From Candidatus Heimdallarchaeota archaeon (GTDB taxonomy: Archaea > Asgardarchaeota > Heimdallarchaeia > Heimdallarchaeales > Heimdallarchaeaceae): 35,960 nucleotides of DNA. This document shows positions 28,419 to 35,960 of this stretch, in pieces (within the stretch, counting starts at the first letter, position 1; every line of letters begins with the position of its first letter). The DNA lies in contig JAAFKJ010000120.1 in NCBI GenBank assembly GCA_021399395.1, positions 1-35,960 of the forward strand, in the 5' to 3' direction. The position numbers and the translations under genes are program-made. The notes under the pieces are model-generated. The model was given only the letters and a program-made list of their open reading frames with translations, did not search any database and had not been told where the DNA came from.

Positions 28419-31400
28419 TTAAATCTCCCTAATATTTGTTGAACTGCCAAAACCACTTAGAAGATAATTTCTAAGGAATACAAAGATGATTAATAATGGA
28501 ATTACTACAAGGATAGAGGCTGCTGCAAACAATCCCCATTCAGGTGAACTTGACTCAATAGAACCCACAAACGTGAATATTTTTATCGGTAGAGTATATT
28601 TTGCTGGTGATTGTAAAAGAACAAAGGCTAATAGAAAACCATTCCAAGTTCTCAAGAAACTAAGAAGGAATGTTATTGCGATTGCAGGACCTGCTAAAGG
28701 TAATATTATCTTTCTTAAAACTCTGAACTTTGAGTTCCCCATTAATGTCGCAGATTCATCCAATTCTTTTGGTATAGAATCCATATACCCTTTTATTACC
28801 CAGAGAGCCAGAGGAATTGTATGTGTGCTGTAAGCTAGAATTATTCCAAAGTATGAGTCAATTAAACCCATATTATACATGATTAAAAAGAATGGAATTA
28901 GGGTCAAAATTCCTGTAAACATTTTTAGTGTAAAAACCCCGACCATAATCTCTTTTTTACCAGTGAAAGTATACCTAGAAAAAGCATATGCGGCCAGAGA
29001 AGTTAAACCAACACATAAGGTTGCAGATCCCAAGGAAATGAGCAATGAATTCAAGAAGTTTAAGTGAATTTGCTCTTGTGTAAATAATGAAGTAAAGTTC
29101 TCTAGAGTTGGATTATCTGGGAAAAATGATGTTGGAACCAGACTATCTCCTTTGGAAAAAGCAATCCAGAATATATTCCAAAGAGGTAAAAGAGTAACTA
29201 GCAAAATAGTAACTAAGAAGATAGTAATATTTCTGGGTTTTAAGATATTTTTTGCTAATTTCTGTATTTTGCTCTTATCAGAATCTGCTAAAGCAGTTAA
29301 ACCAAAACATAAGATTGCTGATCCCAGGAAAATGAGTAGTGGATTTAGGAAGTTTAGCTGAACTTGTTCTTGGGTGGATAACAGACTAAACCCAACATTG
29401 GAGAAATTATCCGGAGAAAAGATTATTGGTACCAAGCTACCTATGTTCGATAAAGCAATTCCGAATACATTCCAAAAGGGTAGAAGAGTAACTAGTAGAA
29501 TAACAATAAATAATATAGAATTAAATCGAGGTTTTGCGATATAATTTATCAGTTTCAGAATTTTGCTATTTAGGAACTCTATCCCTTTTTGATAGATCTT
29601 CGCTGCTCCTAATATATATGCTAATGAAAGTAAACTCAAGATAACAGTCCATCCCATAGGAACATTAGAGAATATAAATCCACACCAAAGTAGAGGCTGT
29701 AGAATAATTGCAGTCTTAAGTATGATTTTTGAAAAAAGACTGGCACATAATACTGTAACATAAACACCAAAAATCAACCACACTAACCATATATTTGCTT
29801 CTATCGTAAAAGCTGAAAGAAAGATGAAAATCGTTTGTAGAGTTACTATGACATGTAAAGGTGACAGTGTAATTAAATTCTGATCAATTTTATACAATAC
29901 ATTTTTGATCTTCTTAACTGCATTATTGGCAACAGTCTTAACCCTTTCAAGCAATTCTGGAAGAGTAAATGGGATTTTCGACAATTGAATATTTGATAGA
30001 ATATACATCTCTGCAACAATTATGAAAATATTCCAGTTGAATGCATACCACATCTGATAGAAGAAGAATTGCATTAAAGCCAGTATCAGATCAAGCAATA
30101 AAATATATCTCACCGTTTTGATGACTTGACTTTTGATCACGATACAAAAAATTGCCATAGTAAAATACAATCCTGCTAATATATAGTTTAAATAGGGATT
30201 CCAATAAATTCCAAAGTACCTGAACCCAAAGATTCCTGCTACAAGATATCCAATAGCTTGCAAGAAAAAGAGAACTATTATTATACTTCTATTCTTTGAA
30301 ACAGATTTTTTCTTTTCTGGATTGAATGTACTCTGTGTTCCCCTTGACATCTTTAACCATACCAAAACGAAAAAGAGCGTTAATAGACTCATAATTGTAG
30401 AGTATGCAGCTGCTATCCCGATATCTCTCCTCTCATAAAACATATAGAAAGTGAAAGTACTGAAAAGATCCGTAGCTCCAATTACACCAGCTTCGCTCGT
30501 ACCATATGATAATAATGGATAACCTTTCGTTAGTAAAAATGCTACATTGAAACTACCAAACGTTTTGATAATTTCGAGGATTATAGCTGGTAGTATAATA
30601 GGTTTGATTAAAGGAACAATTACCTTTCGTATTTTTGTTCCTTCAGAAATTTGGTCTATTTCTGCTAGGTCATTTATCTCCTTTGGTATGCTGCTTAAGC
30701 CACCTAAGAAGAGAGTAGTTATCAATGGTATTGAATCCCATACTTCCACAAAACAAGCTATAAACAACGTTGCATAAGGCTGTGTTAGAAGATTAAAATT
30801 GGTACCAAATAGAGTATTGAATAGAGACACACTTCCATTCCCGTGAATGAAGGTTCGCCAAGATAATATCTTGATGTATGATGGTATAGCCCATGGGATG
30901 TACAACATAAGATACCATAATTTTTTCCTTTTTACTTTGTACTGGATAATGTATGCTAAAATAAATCCCAAGATAATTTTCGCAACTATAATCAAAACAC
31001 TCCATACGAGGGTTGTGGTGAATGTTATGGGTAATTGAGGGTTTTCTGCAATGTGAGCATAATTATCAAACCCTGTTAATACAGGAGTTTCTCCTCGTTG
31101 TAAACTATAATCTGTAAAGGATAGAAAGATACCATAGAGTATGGGGTATACTTCCAATAGAACTAGTGCTAGGAGTGCTGGAAAAATAAAGATGTAGGCA
31201 ATCTTGTTGAAAGGAATATCTCTTTTAGCTATGAAAAAGAAGATAGCTACGAAAATAATGACAATGACTAATAACGATAATGAAGTTGCAAGTTTCGAAT
31301 ATTCCAAATTATCATCAAAACTTAAAAGAGTTTCAAATTGCTCAGATTCCCAGTATTGAACTTCAGATTCTGTGGTTATGAGGTAATCTCCTTGGTCAGA

Positions 31401-31880
31401 TGTTAAAGATACATTGACCAAATGAAGTGATATAGAATAAAGACTCGTAGGTTCAAGTCCTGTTATCCTAGTTTGAATAGTTTCTGCACCCTCATCTACA
31501 AGATATATTGAAAAATTCGAAGTCTGAAATTTTTGTGAGATGAATGTTTCATCCCCAATAGAGTAATTGACTTGAGAAAAATATTCTAGAGTTATATCTT
31601 GAGTGTCATTTAATATCACCATAGACCAAGTAAAGCTTTGATTTAGTGCAACATCATAGTAATCAATTCTGAAGCCATGGTAAATAGAAGAACTAGGACA
31701 AGTCCAATTAACTATAGCATATCTATCCCCTATTTCTATTAAGGAAGTTTCTTCAGATTGAGCGCTAACATTGTAATGATTTTGGAATAGCAGAGATACA
31801 AGCACAATACTGCCTATTATCAAAAACATAGACAGTTTCTTTTTAGCTATTTTTCTCTCTCTACTCCTATTACTATTCAT
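28419..31880 (-). CDS. Fused MalF-MalG-type ABC permease with FN3-like N-terminal ectodomain
   Basis: Two EAA-type loops in one ORF (EINDLAEIDQISEGTKIRKVIVPLIKPIILPA and ELDESATLMGNSKFRVLRKIILPLAGPAIA). ORF extends to 31913, but ATG at 31880 overlaps the upstream gene less. Confidence 0.88.
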   Translation of the reverse strand: MNSNRSRERKIAKKKLSMFLIIGSIVLVSLLFQNHYNVSAQSEETSLIEIGDRYAIVNWTCPSSSIYHGFRIDYYDVALNQSFTWSMVILNDTQDITLEYFSQVNYSIGDETFISQKFQTSNFSIYLVDEGAETIQTRITGLEPTSLYSISLHLVNVSLTSDQGDYLITTESEVQYWESEQFETLLSFDDNLEYSKLATSLSLLVIVIIFVAIFFFIAKRDIPFNKIAYIFIFPALLALVLLEVYPILYGIFLSFTDYSLQRGETPVLTGFDNYAHIAENPQLPITFTTTLVWSVLIIVAKIILGFILAYIIQYKVKRKKLWYLMLYIPWAIPSYIKILSWRTFIHGNGSVSLFNTLFGTNFNLLTQPYATLFIACFVEVWDSIPLITTLFLGGLSSIPKEINDLAEIDQISEGTKIRKVIVPLIKPIILPAIILEIIKTFGSFNVAFLLTKGYPLLSYGTSEAGVIGATDLFSTFTFYMFYERRDIGIAAAYSTIMSLLTLFFVLVWLKMSRGTQSTFNPEKKKSVSKNRSIIIVLFFLQAIGYLVAGIFGFRYFGIYWNPYLNYILAGLYFTMAIFCIVIKSQVIKTVRYILLLDLILALMQFFFYQMWYAFNWNIFIIVAEMYILSNIQLSKIPFTLPELLERVKTVANNAVKKIKNVLYKIDQNLITLSPLHVIVTLQTIFIFLSAFTIEANIWLVWLIFGVYVTVLCASLFSKIILKTAIILQPLLWCGFIFSNVPMGWTVILSLLSLAYILGAAKIYQKGIEFLNSKILKLINYIAKPRFNSILFIVILLVTLLPFWNVFGIALSNIGSLVPIIFSPDNFSNVGFSLLSTQEQVQLNFLNPLLIFLGSAILCFGLTALADSDKSKIQKLAKNILKPRNITIFLVTILLVTLLPLWNIFWIAFSKGDSLVPTSFFPDNPTLENFTSLFTQEQIHLNFLNSLLISLGSATLCVGLTSLAAYAFSRYTFTGKKEIMVGVFTLKMFTGILTLIPFFLIMYNMGLIDSYFGIILAYSTHTIPLALWVIKGYMDSIPKELDESATLMGNSKFRVLRKIILPLAGPAIAITFLLSFLRTWNGFLLAFVLLQSPAKYTLPIKIFTFVGSIESSSPEWGLFAAASILVVIPLLIIFVFLRNYLLSGFGSSTNIREI
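28990..29577 (-). repeat. Internal tandem duplication in the permease gene (2 x about 294 bp)
   Basis: Several landmarks recur at an exact 294-bp offset: agttaaacca (29001/29295), tgaa.ttg.tcttg (29065/29359), agagtaacta (29191/29485), ggtttt (29236/29530). Confidence 0.9.
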
Positions 31881-33138
31881 CTTTATTTGCCTCAATATTC
31901 TGCTGAGCTTCATCTAATGTTGCCTGTATATCTTGATGATCTAATAAGATGAAGTTCAAAGCTGCTCTCATAAATTCTGAGTAAATTATGTAATAAGGGT
32001 CGAGGGGGTAATATTGACTATATTCTATTTGTTTCATTTGTTTGAGAATTAAAGGTTCATCCTGAACCAAAGGAGAACTTTCAAGTTCTTTCAAAGTTGG
32101 TACCTTATATTCCTCTGTCAATAGATTTTCTTGAACAGATGCTGAAGTTAAAAATCTTACAATGTCATAGCAAATATCTGGATTTTGTGTATCTTTTGAC
32201 ATACCCCACCCTTTAACTTCAACCATAGGTGTAATCCTCTGGTTTGTAGACGAGATTGTAGGTAAAACCTCTACTCCATAATTTACATCAAGTTCATTTA
32301 AAGCTGGAATATACCACCCTCCATAAATTAACATCCCTGCTTTATCGGTGGAAAAAGCCTGTGTTGCAGAACTGCTACTATCGTCGTATTTAACACATCT
32401 GTGAGTATATTTGAGGTCGTAGATATACTCTAGAGAATTGACAGAAGCAGTGTCATTTACTACAATATCACCTCCTTGGTATAATGGCCCATGATCAAAT
32501 CCATATTGAAAAGCAGGCCACATATATGGTGAAATGGTGGCCCAAGAAAGGCCGTAAACATCTTCTGGTCTATTGGTTAGATTAAGAGCAGTTTCCAATA
32601 ATTCTACACTTGTCCAATTTTCTTGTGGATAAGACTGAGCATTATTATCAAATAGATCTTTGTTATAGAAAAGTAGGATAGAATCAAACCAAAGAGGAAG
32701 ACCCCATAATTCATTATTATAACTCAACCCATTAATCCCAGAAGTAATGTATTCGGCTTCTTCTGATGGGGTGAGGAAATTAGTTAAGGACTGGATATAA
32801 CCTAGTTCAGCAAGTTCACCAAACCAAGATCCTTTAGCGAGAAAAATATCCGGAGCGTTCCCCGTTTGCGCGACATTGATGAATTTATCAATCCAACTTG
32901 ATGATGGTTGTTCAATAAAATTAATACTAATAGAAGGATTGCGAAGCTCATATTCTGCAATTGCTTCTCCAATAACATCTCCCCCTTCATACGTGTACCA
33001 TAATTCTATTACAATCTCATTGTCTCTTTGATTATAAAAACTGAAAAAAATCGCAGGAACTATCAAACTTAGTATTAGAACTGCAACTAGTGTTATTTTC
33101 AGATATTTTGAAACCATATCATGATTCACTTCTTTCAT
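31873..33138 (-). CDS. Extracellular solute-binding protein, family 1 (sugar ABC importer)
   Basis: N-terminal TM/signal, IVIELWYTYEGGDVIGEAIAEYELRNPSISINFIEQPSSSWIDKFINVAQTGNAPDIFLAKGSW, ending next to the permease gene. Confidence 0.9.
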   Translation of the reverse strand: MKEVNHDMVSKYLKITLVAVLILSLIVPAIFFSFYNQRDNEIVIELWYTYEGGDVIGEAIAEYELRNPSISINFIEQPSSSWIDKFINVAQTGNAPDIFLAKGSWFGELAELGYIQSLTNFLTPSEEAEYITSGINGLSYNNELWGLPLWFDSILLFYNKDLFDNNAQSYPQENWTSVELLETALNLTNRPEDVYGLSWATISPYMWPAFQYGFDHGPLYQGGDIVVNDTASVNSLEYIYDLKYTHRCVKYDDSSSSATQAFSTDKAGMLIYGGWYIPALNELDVNYGVEVLPTISSTNQRITPMVEVKGWGMSKDTQNPDICYDIVRFLTSASVQENLLTEEYKVPTLKELESSPLVQDEPLILKQMKQIEYSQYYPLDPYYIIYSEFMRAALNFILLDHQDIQATLDEAQQNIEANKDE

Positions 33139-33276
33139 TGAAAACTTTCTAATGAACGATAAAAGAAGAATTATTTAATCAATGTTTTGCATAGAACATG
33201 ACAGATATCTTTCATAAATACTTTAGAACTTGGGCTCTAGCAAAAATTTAAAACTATTATAATAGATTTACAATCA

Positions 33277-34293
33277 ATGAGCTTAAAGACAAAAATTCTG
33301 TTAGGGGTAATCTCACTTTTAGTCTTAACTGGAATAGGTTTAGGAGTCTATTTTGGTGCTTTTTATGCGCCTAATGGAGAACCTGACCCTGACCCTGACC
33401 CTGACCCTGTAGTTCTTACTATTTATGGTGATAATTCTGAAGCTAATTTTACATTAACTGAGTTGAAAAGTCTAGCAAATGTTACAGGATATGCTGGTTA
33501 CAGAAAATCTACTGGAACTATTGTGGGACCTAATTTATTCAAAGGTGTCTTATTAACGAATTTAATTGCAGAAGTTGGAGGTCTTTCAGCTGGTGAGGAA
33601 CTTGAGGTCATATCAGGTGATCAATACAAAGTAACGTTCACAAACGCAATGATTAATGGTCAATTTCCTGCATATGATAACATAACCGGGGATTATCTAG
33701 GTATCAAAGATTTTAGAGTTATTGTAGCTTATGAAATGGATGGACAGAAACTTTCTACTTCAGATGGTGTTTTAAGAATTGCTTGTTTAGCCGAAGAAGG
33801 TGAGGGTTACCTGTCAGATGGATCACCTTGGGTGAAAGATGTTCAAACAATTAAAGTAATCTCTTCAGCTTCATGGAATGTTTTTCTTTATGGGGCAATC
33901 AATGATAGTATAGACAAAGCAACGTTTGAAGCTTTCATGTATATGAATGATGAAGCCAATTTACTTGTTTATCAATTACTAGAAGATGGCAGAACCAATA
34001 CTTATGAGGGTTTAGCCCTTTGGAGAATATTGGCACTTTTTGATGATGATGATCCTTACACATTCAATGAAACACTTGCTTCAAATGGATATTCAATAAT
34101 TCTGAAGAATGCTCTGAATGAGAGTATAATACTTGATTCTACAGCTGTTTCTTTGAATGAGAGTTTTATTCTAGCTGCTAAGAAAAATGCTATATTTTTG
34201 TCTGACGATCTAGCACCATTAATACTAGTTGGTCCAGGTATTTCTGAGATGCAAATGATTAATGGGATAGACAGAATTGATCTTGAATTCTAA
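33277..34293 (+). CDS. Membrane-anchored extracellular protein with tandem SUOX/molybdopterin-binding-like domains
   Basis: N-terminal TM, (DP)n linker, FKGVLLTNLIAEVGGL...GDQYKVTFTNAMINGQFPAYD...GVLRIACLAEEGEGYLSDGSPWVKDVQTIKV. Second, weaker copy around YEGLALWRILALFDDD...NGYSIILKNA. Confidence 0.65.
   Translation: MSLKTKILLGVISLLVLTGIGLGVYFGAFYAPNGEPDPDPDPDPVVLTIYGDNSEANFTLTELKSLANVTGYAGYRKSTGTIVGPNLFKGVLLTNLIAEVGGLSAGEELEVISGDQYKVTFTNAMINGQFPAYDNITGDYLGIKDFRVIVAYEMDGQKLSTSDGVLRIACLAEEGEGYLSDGSPWVKDVQTIKVISSASWNVFLYGAINDSIDKATFEAFMYMNDEANLLVYQLLEDGRTNTYEGLALWRILALFDDDDPYTFNETLASNGYSIILKNALNESIILDSTAVSLNESFILAAKKNAIFLSDDLAPLILVGPGISEMQMINGIDRIDLEF
33382..33409 (+). repeat. Hexanucleotide microsatellite (CCTGAC)n encoding (DP)n
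   Basis: cctgaccctgaccctgaccctgaccctg, four complete units plus a partial. Confidence 0.95.
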
Positions 34294-34461
34294 TCAGTTT
34301 TCTAAATCTATTCTTCATTTTAATAATACAACTTATTAGCAATAATAAACTTAATAATCAGATATGAAAAAAATTGAAACGAGCAAAGCTTCTTTTAGAA
34401 GTTTAATTAATCTGGTTCTTTATATAACCAAAACAAATAACTAATATTGAGTGGGAAAAGA

Positions 34462-35960
34462 GTGACTGAGAGTTTTTCCAATAACGTTACCGGTGAATTT
34501 TACGACGAGGTTATGGATAAATATAGTAAGAAAAGTAACCTCAAATGGGTTCTTAGTCATGTTTTGGCTCACAAAGGAATGATTGCACTGTTTTTTGTAT
34601 TCGCAACAGTAGGTGCAGCAGTTGGAGCAATATCCCCCTTGATTCTCGGAAATCTCATTAATGAGATTCTTCTACCATCTGGAACATGGGAAAGAATAAC
34701 TTATCTTGCTTTCATTCTATTAATACTAACAATAGTGGGTGGTTTGGGAAGTTTCGCCTCTGGCTTGATTATTGAGGTGACATCTCAACGAGTAGAGAGA
34801 GATATAAGAAATGAATACTACGCTTCAATGCTCTCAAAATCAATGACTTTTCATGATGAAGTGAAAGCTGGAGATGTGATGGCTAGAGCAACATTTGATA
34901 CAAGAATGGTAAACTTTTTTGTAAATCCAGTTATTCATCTAGCATATGCAGCAATTTTTGGAGTATTATTTGCAGTAGGAATAATGTTTTTCATAACTCC
35001 ATATTGGTACGGAATGCCAGTGTTAATTATTATTCCAATTATAATTTCAATTCCAATTTTCTTCTTTGCACGAGGATTCTATAAATCAGTTGGACCTATA
35101 TCTATGCAGATCCAACAATCTTATTCCAACCTATCTGCTTATTTACAAGAGAAATTACTAGGTATAAGTGTAATCAAAATCTTTGCTAGAGAACCTTTTG
35201 AGAGAGTTTCATTTAGAGAAAAGAATAATAAATTGTCTGAAGAGATTATTACTAGAGGAAAACTAAGATCAAGATATTTTCCTGTTTTGTTTGTTGGTTT
35301 AGGTGTAGGGCTTTCAGTTCTATGGGGAAGTCTGTTAATCAGTTGGGGAATAGGAAATCCTGTAACCCAAGTTGCTTGGAGTTTAAGTGCTCTTGAAGTA
35401 GGTGGAGTGGCAGTAGCAAGTTTTGGAATAGGCGAATTAATAACCTATTCGCTATTAGCTGGAAATCTATTCTTCCCCGTATGGGTGATGTCTTGGATGC
35501 TTGTACTAATCCAGATGGGATTTGCAGGTGCTAGCAGAATCGTCGATATTCTAACTAAAGAAACAATCATACCTGCTCCCGAAAAACCTGTAATTCTAGA
35601 TGCTGTTAAGGGAGATATTAGTTTCTCTGATGTTACATTTTCATATGATAATAATGTGAAAGTTGTGAAGAACGTTTCATTCAATGTCCCTGCTGGTAGT
35701 AGAATAGCAGTCGTTGGTCCAGCAGGTTGTGGAAAAACTACGATAATGAAGTTGCTAACTAGGCTCTATGATGTTGATTCAGGGAGTATTCAAATTGATG
35801 GAGTGGATATTAGAGAATTGTCTCTAGATACAATTCGAAGAAACGTAGGTGTAATTGAGCAAGATATAGTCTTATTTTCTGCAACAATTCAAGAGAACAT
35901 ATCCTATGGTAAGCCTGAAGCTACAGATGAAGAAGTATTTGCAGCTGCAAGGATGGCTCA
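34462..35960 (+). CDS. ABC exporter-type transporter (fused TMD-NBD), truncated at the window end
   Basis: Open frame from GTG at 34462 to the end. TM region then ISFSDVTFSYDNNVKVVKNVSFNVPAGSRIAVVGPAGCGKTTIMKLLTRLYDVDSG...VIEQDIVLFSATIQENISYG. Absent from the ORF track because it has no stop in the window. Confidence 0.92.
   Translation, partial: MTESFSNNVTGEFYDEVMDKYSKKSNLKWVLSHVLAHKGMIALFFVFATVGAAVGAISPLILGNLINEILLPSGTWERITYLAFILLILTIVGGLGSFASGLIIEVTSQRVERDIRNEYYASMLSKSMTFHDEVKAGDVMARATFDTRMVNFFVNPVIHLAYAAIFGVLFAVGIMFFITPYWYGMPVLIIIPIIISIPIFFFARGFYKSVGPISMQIQQSYSNLSAYLQEKLLGISVIKIFAREPFERVSFREKNNKLSEEIITRGKLRSRYFPVLFVGLGVGLSVLWGSLLISWGIGNPVTQVAWSLSALEVGGVAVASFGIGELITYSLLAGNLFFPVWVMSWMLVLIQMGFAGASRIVDILTKETIIPAPEKPVILDAVKGDISFSDVTFSYDNNVKVVKNVSFNVPAGSRIAVVGPAGCGKTTIMKLLTRLYDVDSGSIQIDGVDIRELSLDTIRRNVGVIEQDIVLFSATIQENISYGKPEATDEEVFAAARMA

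Noticed and set aside
33203-33210. agatatct palindrome upstream of the SBP gene
   Set aside because: Short AT-rich palindrome expected by chance.
1-35960. CRISPR arrays, tRNA/rRNA genes, transposases or integrases
   Set aside because: No regularly spaced direct repeats, cloverleaf candidates or transposase motifs found by eye; only protein-level repeats and the 294-bp duplication.

Overview
AT-rich, densely coded window that reads as an archaeal chromosome. Archaeal markers are a type II methionine aminopeptidase, a DUF61-like protein, a TrmB-type wHTH, TATA-like boxes, and T-rich tracts after genes. An Asgard-type lineage is plausible, but this is inference. Left to right: DUF4389-like membrane protein (-), extended SDR, dnaK-dnaJ, zinc-ribbon membrane protein, DUF61-like protein, M24 creatinase/prolidase-like protein, type II methionine aminopeptidase (-), a wHTH regulator (-), a 7-kb three-gene (+) cluster, a small Cys-containing protein, class I GAPDH (-), a multi-TM protein (-), a secreted/anchored protein, an ornithine aminotransferase-like enzyme, then a long (-) series (CaCA antiporter, 11-PAS protein, and an ABC sugar importer whose two permeases are fused), a lipid- or TM-anchored SUOX-like protein, and a truncated ABC exporter. 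The best candidate for an undescribed system is 8965-16051. It encodes a STAND/AAA-like ATPase with TPR/SNAP-like helical repeats, a 484-aa coiled-coil protein, and a 1257-aa protein with an N-terminal TrmB-like wHTH, about 1000 residues of coiled coil and a C-terminal TrmB-effector-like domain. Two CTAT...ATAG palindromes flank the putative TATA box of this operon. Other notable observations: a fused MalF-MalG permease with an FN3-like ectodomain and an exact 294-bp-offset internal tandem duplication; an M24 protein that has lost canonical metal ligands; and an 11-PAS protein ending in a HisKA-like segment with Asp at the His position and no ATPase domain. All domain calls are by eye; no database search was run.
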